The notes under the pieces: model-generated
Told to the model about the DNA's origin: nothing
What the model saw: only the letters and a program-made list of their open reading frames with translations
Databases searched by the model: none
Source of the DNA: Latrodectus hesperus
Taxonomy: Eukaryota > Arthropoda > Arachnida > Araneae > Theridiidae
Direction: 5' to 3'
Length of the DNA: 64,000 nt
Assembly (NCBI GenBank): GCA_037975125.1
Contig: CM075857.1
Coordinates: forward strand, 48,591,672 to 48,655,671
Shown: positions 1 to 13,499 of the stretch, in pieces
Layout: each line of letters begins with the position of its first letter
Numbering within the stretch: position 1 is the first letter of the stretch
Program-made: the position numbers and the translations under genes

Positions 1-1967
1 ACCTGGAATTTATTTAAATTCCTAAATAGTTTTCCCAAGTTTATGTTTTCATCGACTAGGTGATAAAGGATTCGAGCCATTTTAATGTTGCAATATTCAA
101 GTACAGAAATGGATTGCTACTGAATAAGATTTCTTAAATATCTCTTAAATTTACGTTAGTTTTGTTTAGTAAAAATCTGAGTGCACTATGATTATTTTAC
201 AGTGATACATGTGTTAAAATTACAGAAATACATAGATTGATTTTTTAATTAATAAGACAATATTTGTTGCTGAGTTCCATTAGCCATAAATGTTTTTTAA
301 TATATTTATAAATCCCCTGATTATTTTACATTGAAATTAAAAAAATTGTGTTAGTTACCATATAATTATGTTGTCATTATTTTAAGAACCCTATATTATT
401 TTAAACTACACTTTCTGTTTTTGCTTACTTGCATGGATTTTTTACGCATTATCTATATCGAATTATCAATAAATAATATAATATTACTGCAAAATACATA
501 CGTTCACATAATTTTTTTCATTAATTAATGTAATATATCTATATCATGTTCCTGTTCAGAAAGTTTTTAAAAATGGTGAAAATGACTAAAATAGTTATTT
601 ACAAGCACACTATAAAACTATAAAACAGCTATTTAACATTATGGAATAATAATTTTAAATATTTAATTTAATGACTGCCTTTAATACGAGGATAATAAAT
701 ACTATATACTGAAGTTTCAGTGCGACTGATATTTAAGTGTATTAATTATCTTTATCGTCAACATGATGAATGACATTTTGACTAAGGAAAAAAATAACAG
801 CATGACACGATATGGATTCAAATAATTTCTGGAAGTATGTATTTATAAGTAAAACTGGAGACAATGAATGTCAAGAACTATGAAGGGCAATCTGAAAATC
901 AATAGGAGTCCAAAATGAAAGCCATATTTCTATCAGTCATATTACCAACCAGCTCGGACAAGTTTAATAATGTTTATATATAGAAATTAAGGTCAGTGTT
1001 AATATCAACACTTAGAAGAGAGATCATGTAAACATTTGGAAGAAAATGTTCTCCATTTGTATAACCACTATTTTACTGGAATTCTGTAAATACATTGGAA
1101 TGCACAATATGCATGAATGGCCGGTAAATCATTAAACACTTTTCACCTGAATCATATTCTATCGTATTAGCTTTTTGACGCATCAGTGTCCAATATCATT
1201 TAAACTGTATTCATCACATAGGCTACACTAGGTTGAAGATTCCCTGCTGACATGATGAGTTCATAATTCATGTGTTCTCCTTTCTCTCATGTATTCTCTC
1301 ACCTTGTTCAAGTAAAAATGAATCTCTTAAAAACTGTTTAAATTATCGATTTTCCAATTTTTGCAGTTGATAAGTTGAATTAAAGTATAAAACTTTCTAT
1401 CAAGTTGGTGACCATAGTAATATACGTACCACTTTTGATATATCTGTCGGTTATTCATTCAAATTAGCAATTTTGATGCGATTTCACATTCACTATTACA
1501 AAACATTCAATAGATTCTCCCAGTGGATAATTCACTAATACCCTTGCCTCCTTATGCTGAAACTATTTTAAATATTTTTGTAATCCTTTTGTTGAATTTC
1601 TGTAAATATTGTCTAATGTCCCTCCTTGCTATTCTCATTTGTTTGCATCCATACTCTGTCACTTACCTTTTAATTGTTCTGTTTGTTTTGTTCTAATGAT
1701 TGTCTGTAAATTTTGTCTTTGTCCCAACTTGATCTTACCAATAGTGTAAACTCACACACAGTTACTCACCTTGTACTTGTGCTGTCTAGTAGTAATGTTT
1801 TTTTTTCTAACGCAATAAACTACTCCATTGAGGACAGTTAGAGGCAGCTGACGGATACCCTCCACTAACGTGTGAAGTTGCTGCGTTTTGGAGCTTGGCT
1901 CCGTTGCAGTGGGGGCCCTCGGCGGTGCCACTTTCTTTTCTTCTTTCCAGCAAGTCCCATCTTAACT
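1..1967. other. Intergenic, no gene recognised
   Basis: AT-rich DNA up to about 1500. From about 1510 to 1967 the sequence is more mixed, with T-rich strings such as TTGTCTTTGTCCC and a GC-rich patch at about 1880-1930. This is probably part of a dispersed repeat that I could not classify. Confidence 0.5.
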
Positions 1968-2106
1968 GGTAGAACCCATCTTGGGTTAAGTACAGGGGAC
2001 TTTGCTGGTGTATACAATGCTAAATATTCAATGCAGTAGGTAGAACCCATCTTGGGTTAAGTACAGGGGACTTTGCTGGTGTATACAATGCTAAATATTC
2101 AATGCA
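1968..2106 (+). repeat. Tandem duplication, 71-bp period
   Basis: A 68-bp block starting GGTAGAACCCATCTTGGG occurs at 1968-2035 and again, identical, at 2039-2106. Perfect identity implies a recent event. The block lies in a GC-richer island (about 1730-2110) that may be a dispersed repeat such as a retroelement 3' region, though no protein signature was found. Confidence 0.9.
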
Positions 2107-5100
2107 AGTCAATTGTTTTCAATATATCACAGCATATGGTCTGCTGAAGGCCAATCACTGCTTAAAACATAGTTTCTAACACATGACAGACAAAGTATAT
2201 TTTAAACTTCATAAATGTTTAAATTTATTTAATCTTTTTATTTTTGATATGATAGTTGCTAATTAAGCTGTTTAATACAGGGATATTTTAGTTTAATTAT
2301 ATTTTTTTCCTATTTATTGCTAGTAATGTCATTAAGTTTAGTGAAATATTTATTTTCCTCTTTTCCATGCACATAGATAAATTAATAGTTTTATTAAAAT
2401 ATTGTTCCCATTTTTTTACAACAGTAAGAATTACTTTGATTTTGAAAAAAAATATTTTTCTATATAATTTTTTACTCCCCTAAATCCCTCAAAAGTAGAA
2501 TCTTAACCTAAATAAAAAATAAATATTTTCAAAAGAGTTTGCTTTTGCTTAAGAAAATACGTTCAAAACTTTAAATCCTCTTTGTGAACATTTTATCCAT
2601 ATTTATTCTTATGTAAAATCTTGATGGTGGTTTTCCTAAATAAAAATAAACTGCTATGTTACTTCTTATTTGACGCAAGTTATTATATTTAAGATCATAT
2701 CAAATATAGCACAACAGAAATAAGCAAAATTTTCAGTTTTTATTTTTGTGAAATACATATTTTATTCATTCATTTTAATTCAGCAATTATTAAGTGCATT
2801 AACAGAGATTAACGTAATCCATTATTCAACAATATTTTTAACATTGTAATTTGTATGTGGTACATCATCAATCAATTTGTGAATTTAATATTTCATAATC
2901 ATTCTAGTTATTTTTAGTATTAGAGTATTTTGATGTCTGTAATTTGAAAAGTGACAACTATTGTCTCTGAAAAATTACTTGCGCTAATTTAAATATGATG
3001 CTTTCTTTTTTGAGCGCGGAACCCGTATGATGAAAGTGTAATATATTTAACGATATATTTTATGACAATTTTAATGATTTGAGAAATTAAACAACTGGTG
3101 TTTTAAGTTATATTTTTAAACTGTAATTTTTGAATCAAATATAGGCTTGATGTTTTGATATTTCACTGCTTCGCAACAATATAAATAGATAACACAATTT
3201 ACCTTAAGATAATAAATTATAAATCTTTTTCTAAAACACATGATTTTATGTAACAGACAAATATAACTTTTGAAATAAGCTGAGCAGTTTTGCTTTAAAT
3301 GAAATTAAAAGTTCTTCAGGCTGTTTTCTGAAACGGAAAATAGCTTTTAATCCCCTTCAATGGTACTTATTTTACTTTTCTTGAAGTTGGGAATTACTTT
3401 AAAAATAAATTAGTTTCAATTGCAGTATAGCTCTAATATGAGCTTTGTAAATTAATTACTTATTAATGAAAGGGAATACATATTTTAATAAATAAAAGAT
3501 ATTAAATAAGATGATAAATTTGTTGTCTTAGATATAGTTGAAAGCATAATCCGATATTCAAGTACATCAATGAGTTCAAGTTATATTGGTGCAAATGGGC
3601 GTCCAGTTGCCACAATCACTGTTTAGGACTCTAATAAAAAATATGAACCACTGATGCAGGAGTTCTATAGCAGTAATGGGTGATCATACACACTATTAAA
3701 CAAAGCTTTATATTTATTTCATTATTTATTTATGTTTATTTCTGAATGGCAGGATGTCGGTTAACTGCTGTATTTGAACAAACAACCAGTTTCCTTTTTT
3801 CAGCTCCAGGTAGTAGACATTTTTATTTTCCCGTATACTGCTCTTATATTGGCTGAGATTTGGATTTATTTGCTTTATTAGTTTCCTTTTATTGCCAGAT
3901 AAGCCATTTCTCAATTTATTTGTTTTATAAGTGTATATATCTAAATACCACACATAGCTATATACAAACTATACTCATATTTATTATCAAATTTATAAAA
4001 TTTTATCATAAAAAATCATCAGTTATAAAAATAAGGCCGGATTTACCTACTTTTTAAAATAATGTGCGTGTATTTTGGCTTTTATCTACTTTCAAATTTT
4101 CAGGCAGATACTTTGATATCTGTATCATACATTATATTAATGCATTGTCAAGAAATATGTAAGTTTCTTGGATTTGCTTTTTTTCACATGTTTAACTGAT
4201 ATTACTTGCTTTTATTGGCAGCATAAATTAAAATTTATTGCTGGAATTTAGATACTGAATTTGCTATGATTAATTGCAAATAGCGAACAAAAAAAATAAC
4301 TTTAAAATATTGGCTGTCTTTCAGCAAAATTCATATGAAAAATTTGCGCACAAATATTATTAATTCCGATATTATTAAGAAAGGTTGTAAAGTAAAATAA
4401 ACTATCTTATTTTGTCTTTCCTGGGTCAATTGACATACAGATAACGTCAATAAATATCCTTTATATTTTACAATGGATGAACAATCATAACAGTAATTAA
4501 ATTGATAGTAAATTTAATATTTTACACTCTATATTTGAAACGTCCTAGTACAAACTCCAATGAAATTATTGAACTGTACTTTTTGTGTCAAAAACTATAT
4601 ACTTGATCATTTTAAAGAGATATCATATCATTTTAAATTAATGAACCATTTAACAGTCTAATGTATATAAGTCCTCTAAAGATCCTAATTTAAAGCAATG
4701 TTTAATGAAATGTAGCTTAAAATTGAGCTGTTTAAACAAAGTATTTCTAGGTATTTCTGAAAATGTTAGTGGAAAGATTTTTTTTTCTTTTTTTTTGCAT
4801 CAGAGATGCATAAATTGTAGAAATTAATAAATATTATCTTAAAATAAGAAATATGATTATTTGGCATGAATCGATCACAGAAACATATTTAAGTTTGAAA
4901 TATTACATTGCTATATGTAATTAAATAGAAACTCTAGTGTACTTTAAAGAGCAATATTCCTCTACTGAAAAAACTTGAATAAATAAAAAGTAGCATACCT
5001 TAAAGTGTTCAAATTAAATTTTGAATTTCATTTATAAGCCCTATTTCTTGAATTTAAGTTAATGCGTCATATTGTGGTTTGAATTATAAGGAATATTAAA

Positions 5101-6335
5101 ATTTTATAACATGAAAATAATGAATTCTAATTAATTAAATTAAATTATTTTCTTCTCTTGATTCAGTACTCGTCCATAAATCCTCATTTAACGTATATAA
5201 ATTTTAGTTACGTTTAAAATAAAATGAAATATGTTTTTTAATGTTTTTATCACACACACAAGTATAAATTTATTGTGTAAAAAATCATTTTTTTCATATC
5301 CACGATTTTTTAATATAAGCTAAATATATTGTAAATAATTTCTAGTTAATTATTTTTCTAAGTCAAGGAAAATAAAAGTATAAAGTTGATTTATAAATTT
5401 TCAGCTTATTTTCTTCAACTGCACTTTTATATATTGCCTAATTTACTTACAGATTTTAATCTGAAAAACAAATTAATATTGAAAGTACATTGAAAAATAT
5501 ACTTTCAAACATGATTATACAATAATTTAAGAAATGGAAAATTAATTAAAAAATTGTTTAGAAATGGGAGGAATTGTTTAAAAGTAATTTGCATGCAGCA
5601 TATATATTGATTAACTCTCAGCATAGGAAGAGATGGTAATTCTCTCAAAAATTAAATGCTATTTAATTTAAACCTTATTGTTTCCGGGTTCTTTAAATTA
5701 AGGAATCATAGTCACAGGTAGCATCTAAAGTACTTTAGATGAATTTTAGGGGTGTATAATATTAAAATGCTGATAGTAAAAAATGCTATTATGTTATTTG
5801 ATCCAATTTTTAGTAACTTAGTTTAATGTGACTAAGCAATATTCCAAATTAATTAAGAATTGAGGATCTTCCAGCGCATTGCTAATTTACTTTTCATTAC
5901 ACACCGATTGCCTTATGAAATGATTTTATAGATATTGGCTGTATTCACGAATCCTTTAGGAGAAAACCCAGGAAAGACCAGAGCACCTCCAGCCGACCGA
6001 GAAAACGTGCCACAGTGACCCTAGACTTACGAGAGTTATAGGATCAAGCGAATTTTTTAGCAAAAAAATTGAATTTGGTCACATATTTTTCTCTTTTGAA
6101 ATTTGAAATTTCAGGTTTTGATGGGAAAATAGACATGATTATGTGATAGACCATTCTTTAATTGAAATTCTCTAGAATGCTATATCAAAATACGACCAGT
6201 GTAAAATGAAATATTTTAAAAATATTTTAATATTTTTAAAACTAAGTGATTATTCAGATAAAAATTATGTGACTTATTGAATAATGTCTACCTTTCTTTA
6301 ATTTTACCATTATAATTATATAATCATTGGTGTGT
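2107..6335. other. Intergenic AT-rich DNA, no gene recognised
   Basis: No coding signal, RNA gene or clear element. A GC-richer patch at about 5945-6050 reads as a short basic peptide but has no recognisable family. An open frame at 3726-3953 on the - strand is not supported by any motif. Confidence 0.5.
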
Positions 6336-6389
6336 CTGTTGCCTCAAAGTGAAGAAGAGGTGCTTTTCTTCGCCACTTTGGGGCAACAG
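6336..6389 (+). repeat. Imperfect hairpin at the left edge of the non-LTR relic
   Basis: CTGTTGCCTCAAAGT (6336-6350) pairs with ACTTTGGGGCAACAG (6375-6389), with one G-T pair in 15 and a 24-nt loop. The GC content stands out from the surrounding AT-rich DNA. It may be part of the retroelement or a separate small repeat. Confidence 0.6.
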
Positions 6390-6429
6390 CCAAATGGGTA
6401 AAGTATCGTCTTGTCCTTTGTGAAATAGG

Positions 6430-7290
6430 TGAGGTAGGTGGGGAGTTTACTCCTGGTAAGGCCACCCTGGGTGTCAAAGTTATTCCATTATTCCCAACTG
6501 AAATTGACAGACCCCATGGTTAAGTCGGACTTTTCCCTTTGGTGCCCTATACTTTCCTTCAAAGCTGCCCATTTCTCTAAAACCTATTCCCTTGGTGCTG
6601 TGGAATTTAAGGTCGAAAACTCTAATTTTTGTTCAATTTTTAGATCACAGCTAATACTGCAAAAGGGCTTACAGTATGCGAATCATGATTGTCATTTTAA
6701 AGAATTGTCATTTTAGATCTTAACTGACAGGAGCTCTTTTATTCAGCACCTCTCTAATGGGGTGATGTTGGAGATGAAACTATCCTGGATATTTTAAATC
6801 TACTTGAAAGACTTTCATAAAGTCATGTTGGGTTTAAAGGGCAAGGAAAAAGCCGATTCTTTGGTAAGATCTGCTGTTGAAAAGGATCTCAGTCATTGCA
6901 AAAATTTCCTCTTTTAGGAGAATTTTTTCCTGGTCTAAAATGAAATTTAATAAGATTTCAAAAACCCTTCAAAACCACTGTTGGTATTTTGCAAAATACC
7001 CAAGAAAATCTTTCGAATTTAGACTGATGTCTTATCAAACTTTATTTTCAAGCTTCTAGAGTGGCCAAATAAGAGCAATCATTTTTAAGCTTGGTTATAA
7101 AGAATACCCGGAATGCCATTGGTGCACAGCTAACAGGGCTTCACCTGCTCATATTCTGGTGTGTCTAAATTTTAGCGAGGATATTTTTCTGCGCCCTTAT
7201 CTTTTTAGACTTTTTAGATACTTTCAGATTCATGGGTATTGTCTAACTCTGCTAAATAATCCGAAGATTAGCAGCAACATTGGCATAGTC
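6430..7290 (+). pseudogene. Decayed non-LTR retrotransposon, RNase H and 3' end of pol
   Basis: Translated across several frameshifts, the + strand follows the RNase H domain found at the end of arthropod (spider-type) Jockey-like pol proteins. GAVEFKVEN and NSNFCSIFRSQL at about 6595-6660 are followed by ILTD-SS--QHLSN (about 6717-6755, a catalytic Asp region). Next come SHVG--GKEKADSL at about 6822-6863 (the HVG-GNE-ADSLA motif) and a WYFAK-P stretch near 6985-7005. ECHWC--NRASPAHIL (about 7109-7155) is the terminal zinc-knuckle-like CxxC...H motif. Stops and frame changes occur throughout, so it is inactive. No RT domain or poly-A tail was found, and the left boundary is uncertain. Assignment is from motif order remembered for the family, not from a database match. 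Confidence 0.72.
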
Positions 7291-7650
7291 ACTAGTAAAT
7301 ATATAAGTAAAGTTTTCATTTTTTCTTCGAAATAGCCTTCAATGAATAGTTTTAACATCAGCATTTAAAATTCACACACACTCAATAATTATATAGTAGC
7401 ATATTAAACATACAGTGTCACTTTGCATTATTTACAAAAAATTAAGATTCTTTGAAAATTTAGATACGCAACTTGCTTTTGTAATACAACCACTAATTTC
7501 TACATAAAATTATATTTCATTTAGTTCTTAGTATAATCACATGTTTAGAGGGAAATTAATTTTGTAAGCATTTTTTTTTAAATTTATTGAAGGAATTATC
7601 ATTTTACAAAAATGATATACTAAATATGAAGAAAGAATATCAGTTGATAA

Positions 7651-7680
7651 TACGAGGGTCACCCTGAAATTTTTGAGATA
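7651..7680 (+). repeat. Mariner terminal inverted repeat, left
   Basis: Thirty bases matching the reverse complement of 8886-8915 with three mismatches. The leading TA is likely target-site duplication, and the repeat proper begins CGAGGGTCAC. Confidence 0.88.
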
Positions 7681-7711
7681 CAACTAGGTTTTTAAAGTTA
7701 TACTTAAAAAT

Positions 7712-8751
7712 TTAGGTGTGTTCAAAGTAGTCTCCTCCAGCATCAATGCACTTTTCTTGATGAATTTTCCACAGATTAAATGCCTTAAGCCATTCATTTC
7801 TTCGAATAGATGAAAAAATGTCATTTATAGCCACATCAACCTCTTCTTCTGAATGAAAACAACGTCCACGTAAGTTCTTTTTTAGATTAAAGAATAACCA
7901 AAAGTCGCACATAACTAGATCAGTGAATACGGCGGATGTTCGATCACTTTAATTTGTTTTTGTTTAAGAAACTCAACTGTTAATCCGGCTGTATGTGAAG
8001 ATGCATTGTCATTGTGAAGCGTTAGTCACCTAACATTCAGTTCTTGTAAAATTTCTGGAAGACATTGAGTGGTATACCAGTTTGCTGTTTCTGTCTTCTG
8101 TCCTTCCAACTTGATGGCTTTGACCAATCCCGTACTTCTGAAGAAAACGGCATACATCACATTTTTCAGTGCGCGTTGTTTTTTCACCATTGTCGGCGTG
8201 CGATCATCTTTAAACACCCATACTTTGCTGTCTTGACTTGTTGGAACGTCAAACAACGGTATGTACGTTTCATCACCAGTTACAATTTTAGAAATGATGC
8301 GGTGGCCACCATCATTCAGCAAATTTAGTGTTTCTTTACTGATTCTGACACGCTCCTCTTTTTGATGTTCAGTTAGATTATGGGGAACCCAACAGCAAAC
8401 TACTTTTTTCATATGTAATTCTTCATGAATGATTTTATATATGGCTGCGGATCTAATGTTAAGTTCCTTCTGTATCATTTGATAGGTACAGCGATTATCA
8501 TCCATTAACATTTTTCGTATGGCAGACACATTATCCGGGATTACTGCCGATGGCGGCCTTCCTGTGTATTCTTCATCCTGAAGAAAATTGCGACCTCTTC
8601 TAAATTCTCTAAACCATCTGAATACAGTAGAACGAGCTGGAGATTCATCACCAAATGCTAATTGCCACCGATGAACGCATTCTTCTTGATTTAATCCTGC
8701 TTTGAAATCGTAGAAAATCATAGCGCGAAAATGTTCTCGCGTCAACTCCAT
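7712..8751 (-). pseudogene. Mariner transposase, inactivated by one nonsense codon and one frameshift
   Basis: Starts at 8751 with an N-terminal helix-turn-helix DNA-binding region (about residues 1-110, including the FRWFREFRRGR stretch), then the mariner WVPH-L linker motif at residues 121-126. The first catalytic aspartate is D160 in VTGDET. An in-frame TGA at 8026-8028 interrupts the frame after residue 241; a CGA-to-TGA change is the simplest explanation. The same frame continues with HNDNASSH, holding the second aspartate. Near 7921-7925 one base is missing in the HPPYS(P)DL motif. The shifted frame then reads MCDFWLF, which holds the third aspartate, and ends at 7712. All three catalytic residues (DD34D type) are therefore still encoded, but no single frame links them. 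The total of about 346 codons is the usual mariner length. Confidence 0.92.
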
Positions 8752-8885
8752 TTTCTCTTCTGTTTAAAATTTATTCCACGCTAAACAAGTTGAAGTAAGT
8801 CAGTAAAAAATCGTCTTCTGTGTTAAAATACTTTGTATTTTAAAATTAAACCATTATTTTTATTTTGTAAATTATTGTCTGCGCG

Positions 8886-8915
8886 TATCTCAAAAACTTC
8901 AGAGTAACCCTCGTA
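8886..8915 (-). repeat. Mariner terminal inverted repeat, right
   Basis: Reverse complement of the left end with 27 of 30 identical positions. The terminal TA at 8914-8915 would be the second copy of the target-site duplication. Confidence 0.88.
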
Positions 8916-11900
8916 TAAACAGAAAAAGTATATAATTAATTTTGTTTACACTTTACCTTCGAATTATCATAATATTTTATGGTGTTTTTCTAAATATTAT
9001 ATATTGAATTTTTTCTAAATATTATATATTTAGTTTTTTTTTTAAATTTTATTTCCCTTAAGTCCGTAAGTAGTCTTATTTCTGAGAAGGAGGTTCTTAC
9101 CAAAACTTATCTGTAAGAATATAAAATATCCAAATATATTGATAAAACTTATTAAATATAGCATTTAAAATCATTAATATTATTTCAGCAAACTTTAAAT
9201 GTGTTGTTCTTTAACTGCAGTTTTTTAAAACGATTAGTTTTCAACCAAACAGCTTACATACATTTTTAAAAGCTTTATTTCTTTTAAAATATATAATAAG
9301 TATTTTAAAAGTAAACATTATACAATTTGTCCATATTAATATCAAAACATGCATGTTGTGGATAAAGTCAATAATTTTTTAAAAACTTCTATCTATAGAA
9401 AGCCATACAATGGATTTTAAATTTAAAATGTTTTGTTAAACAAATCTTAATAACCTTTCAAGTTGCATTAAATATCTTTTTATGAAGTTTCAAACAATGA
9501 ATATAAGTTACTGAAAAAGTTAATTCCCAATTTATGTACATTTGTTCTCTTTGAAATATTGCTGTATTTTTAAATGGTTCAAACAAATTTTTGAAAAGAA
9601 TTTCTTTAGATTAATATTATATATTGAGTACCAGTTATGTCTGTATTTTAATATTTTTATTTTAAGGAGGGAAACAAGAAAGATATTTATATTTGTATAA
9701 ATCCAGTATATGTATTACAAGTCGCAAAAGTAAGATATATGTATTACAAGTCTAGAATATATTTGTTAATTGTTTCAAACATTCTCTGCTCTGTTTTGAA
9801 TAAAATTGATCGTTAAAGTTTCTCATACAATTGTAACAAATATAGAAGATTATATATTGTTAGATGAAAATCTTGAAAACAGTAATGAAAGTTTAAAACA
9901 TACATTCGATACTCAAAGTTTTATTATTACAGTTTTGTTATGCCACCACAGAATGAAATCCTTTTTATGAGAAACACTGGCACTAAATCTGATGAAAAGG
10001 TGTATAGAAAGTGTGAATTCCAAAAGTGAAGATCTTTACTTGTTGTGGAAAGACTAAACTTTATGTATATTTTAGTGACCGAAAGTGTGTTTTCGAGAGA
10101 TTGTCTTTGATTTAATAAAATATTACTTTGAATAAAGAAGCCGGATTATTTATTTCATTTACGTAGTTACGTCATTTCATTCCTATTTTTCATGAGCAAT
10201 TTTTAAAGTGTAACTAATATAAGTTTTCATATAGAAAATTGTAAAATATATTTTATGTAGAGTAGTTTTATGTTGTCAAAGTATTTTCTCCAAAAATTCT
10301 GGTGAAAGATAGACCTTTTTATTATATCAATTTCTTTTTTTTGACAGAAATATACTTTTTATTTTCTGAGATTATATATATTCTGGTGACTGAGTCATAT
10401 ATCTAATGTAAATTGCAGTGGTCTATAAACTTTGAAGCTTCCTGAGATTTCATTACAAGAAAAATTATTACTTTTACTTTTATGATGAAGAAAATATTGG
10501 TTTTGTTTTAATGAAAAAAATTGCTGGGTAGATAAGTTTTGAAATTCTTGTAAGTACAAGTGCTGTCTTAAAAATCAAGAAAAGTGCCTCGCATAATAAA
10601 AGTTTTCGCAATGTAATGCAGACATTGGATGCAGATAATAAAGACACACCCACACACATTTCTAGTGTTTTATGAAAATAATGTTAAAATTTGCAAAACT
10701 GTATATGACTTTTAGAAATTAATATTTCTAAATTATAAGAATTATAAGAATATTTTATATATAACTGTTTTAAAATACATTAAAAATATTAAAGTCTGAT
10801 ATTTTTTACTTATATTTTGAAATTAATTAGATATTTAATGTAATAGATTAATAATAACAACCTTTCTCCATTAAACTATATTTCTTAAATTGCACTCTCC
10901 AAGTGCAATAAAAATCATATTACTTTATTCACCAAGTATAATTCCATTAATACTTACAGCGTAAGAAAAATATCATAATAAACAGATTGAAAACTCATCA
11001 TTTGTTTGTAATTTAAAAACAAAGAAAGTAACTCATTTTGGAATAACTGTATAAAAATTCTAAAAGAAATTTTAACAATTCTAAACTTAATTAGTATATT
11101 TTAGTTGGTCAAATTTTTTTAAATACTATAAGTGCGAAAAGCATGGTATAAAAATTAATGTTTGTCTTAAATATTATACGTAAATAGACTCAAAAATATA
11201 TAGCCCAATCTCAAAAAATTCAATCAACTTATCCTGATCACTATGTATCTTTTTTACAATTTAAAAAAATTGTATGATTAATAAATGTTTATTCCATATA
11301 GTGTGTTTATGTTACCTAAAAGTAAGATTTTCAAGTAAAGCCGAATATTTAATGTCTTTATGTTTCAGTTTTTCATCTATATTTCAATTACATGACATAG
11401 ATGTGATTAATTTTTACAACATTAATTAATATATAAATGATTGAGCAAATATTAAAAATATTCAATATTTTTTCGAGTTATTTAAACATAATAATGTGTA
11501 TATTCAATTATTCTCTTAAATGTGTACAGGAAAACTAAACATATATTTTGTGTGCAAATATGTACATTAGCGTTTTAGCATTACAAACTAAAAAATCAAT
11601 ATTTTTTTTAAAAATAGTATATTATCTAAATAGAAACAAAGGCTAATGTCCTATTTAATGGTGTTAATAAACTTATAAATATATTTTATAAACTATTTTG
11701 TTTTGTTCATTTTTGCCATCTTACAAATATTTACCCATTACCTTGTTGAATTTCTTACCAGTTAAATGAAAGATACATTCGTTAAAAATCTTAGCCCCTG
11801 GGGTAATTGCTATTGCGACCAAGTAAATAGGTCAATTTGTTCCAAACTCCTATGCATGTTTGCCTGGGCCTTGTTTCTACTTTTTTTAGTAAACTTCGGT

Positions 11901-13353
11901 TAAGACTTCTCATTTATTTATTCCTTGGAGGTTAATTTAGTCATCATTTAATCCCATGTTGAATGAAGCATTAATGTAATCTTCGTTTGGACCTGCTATT
12001 TAATACTATTTTGTGTGTGTTGAGATATATATTAATAGAAACCTTATTGGAATTTACGTTAGAGAAGATTTATGCAAAGTATTTTCATAGAGATTTTCCT
12101 TTCCAATTTACATATAAAAATTTAAGGCGTTGAACGATTTTTTTTATATAAATGAAAAAAATAGTTATTCAAAATATTAAAAAACAGTTGTTGTTATAAA
12201 ATGAATCCTCTTTGAAAAGCTGAATGAAAAAGTTAAAAAAATTATACTGGAAATTAAGTGGAATAAATTGACATAATACAATACATAAAACAATATAATT
12301 TAATTCCATGATGCACGCACACACTGGATATAGTACATAACATATTAAGTACAGTACTTAATTTTTTTAAAAAATATCCATGTGTTATACTACACTTGAA
12401 TTAGAATTATTGATATCATCAAATTTTTTATCCACCTCATTTTTCATAGGCTCAGTGCTTGGAACCTTGGCAGGTGATGAATTGTAGGTGAGTCTGTGTT
12501 ATTTGATAGTATATAGCAAAATAAATCTTTATCGATACTGCAATTTTTTGTTTTGACTTCAGTCACGAGCTTTTTATTCTTTATTTTAAGATTAAGATGC
12601 AGAAAAATATTAAGTGGAAAATAAGATTTTTTTTTCAACTTATAAACTATATGTAAGTGCGTTTGAAATCTTTGGTTTATTCTAGCCTGTTTAAAGTAGT
12701 TTTAGCGGAATATCTAAAAGTTTAATCAGAATTAAAATATTGCATGATTAGGTGGAGCTTATAAATCTAAGTTTCTATATAATTTGCTAAATTAATTTGT
12801 ACACTTAAAATATCAGAAGCGATCTTATTTGCAAAAGTTTTGCACAAATTTTATTTATATCTTGTTTAATTACAGATTGAATAGAAAGTAAACTGTGAGA
12901 AATATTTTAGTGCATTTAGATTATCTATGAGCTATAATGCAACTTTCAAGTTAAATGTGAAAACTTCTATTAATTAATTTTATTGTAAGTAATAAGAAGT
13001 AGTACAAGTACGATTTATACTAAGTCATTCTTACAGGGCAACTGATGCTAATAATTTATTATGCATATTTTGCAAACAATATCAGTTGTGATGACCATTG
13101 ATGGAAACATTATCACGCATCTAGTGAATCAATCAATCATTGTCTTGCAAAATTTATAGTTATGAAATGGAGAAGAAGGAAATATAAAATTTGAATACAT
13201 ACCATCATATCTAGCGTCCTACAAAGCAAAAGTGTTTATCGTATGTTTCATTTCTCTACAAATTTTTAAAAGTTCACATTTGTGAAAAGATACAAAATAT
13301 TTTTAAATAAAGTTATTCTAGACCAAAGATATACTTATGTGAATTTGTAGTAT
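8916..13353. other. Intergenic AT-rich DNA, no gene recognised
   Basis: No gene supported. A mixed-composition patch at about 9940-10140 and another at about 11780-11900 (containing GCCCCTGGGG) may be old repeat fragments; neither translates to a known domain. Confidence 0.5.
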
Positions 13354-13411
13354 ATGATATGTAGAAGTAGAATGATATGTAGAAGTAGATGATATGTGAT
13401 ATGTAGAAGTA
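13354..13411 (+). repeat. Short tandem repeat, ATGATATGTAGAAGTAG unit
   Basis: About three imperfect copies of a 17-18 nt unit, the third with a small internal change. Confidence 0.8.
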
Positions 13412-13499
13412 AAATTTTATGTGCACAAAAAACAGAAGAAATATTTTTCAGATGTGTAGTTTGAAAGAACATTAAGATGTATGGACGTGCGCGTGGATA

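Larger units (their letters stand above)
7651..8915 (-). mobile_element. Mariner (Tc1/mariner superfamily) DNA transposon, nearly full length
   Basis: A complete mariner-sized unit, about 1,261 bp between TA dinucleotides at 7651-7652 and 8914-8915 that look like the target-site duplication. The terminal inverted repeats start CGAGGGT and match at 27 of 30 positions when the TA is included. The single gene reads on the - strand and is broken twice. The small number of defects and the well-matched ends suggest a fairly recent copy. It lies in intergenic DNA well upstream of the receptor gene. The superfamily is certain from the transposase; I do not assign a subfamily. Confidence 0.9.

Noticed and set aside
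1865..2050. 61-codon - strand frame near the tandem duplication
   Set aside because: No homology recognised; it overlaps a recent duplication and a repeat-like island.
8065..8328. 87-codon + strand frame inside the mariner
   Set aside because: Antisense shadow of the transposase gene.
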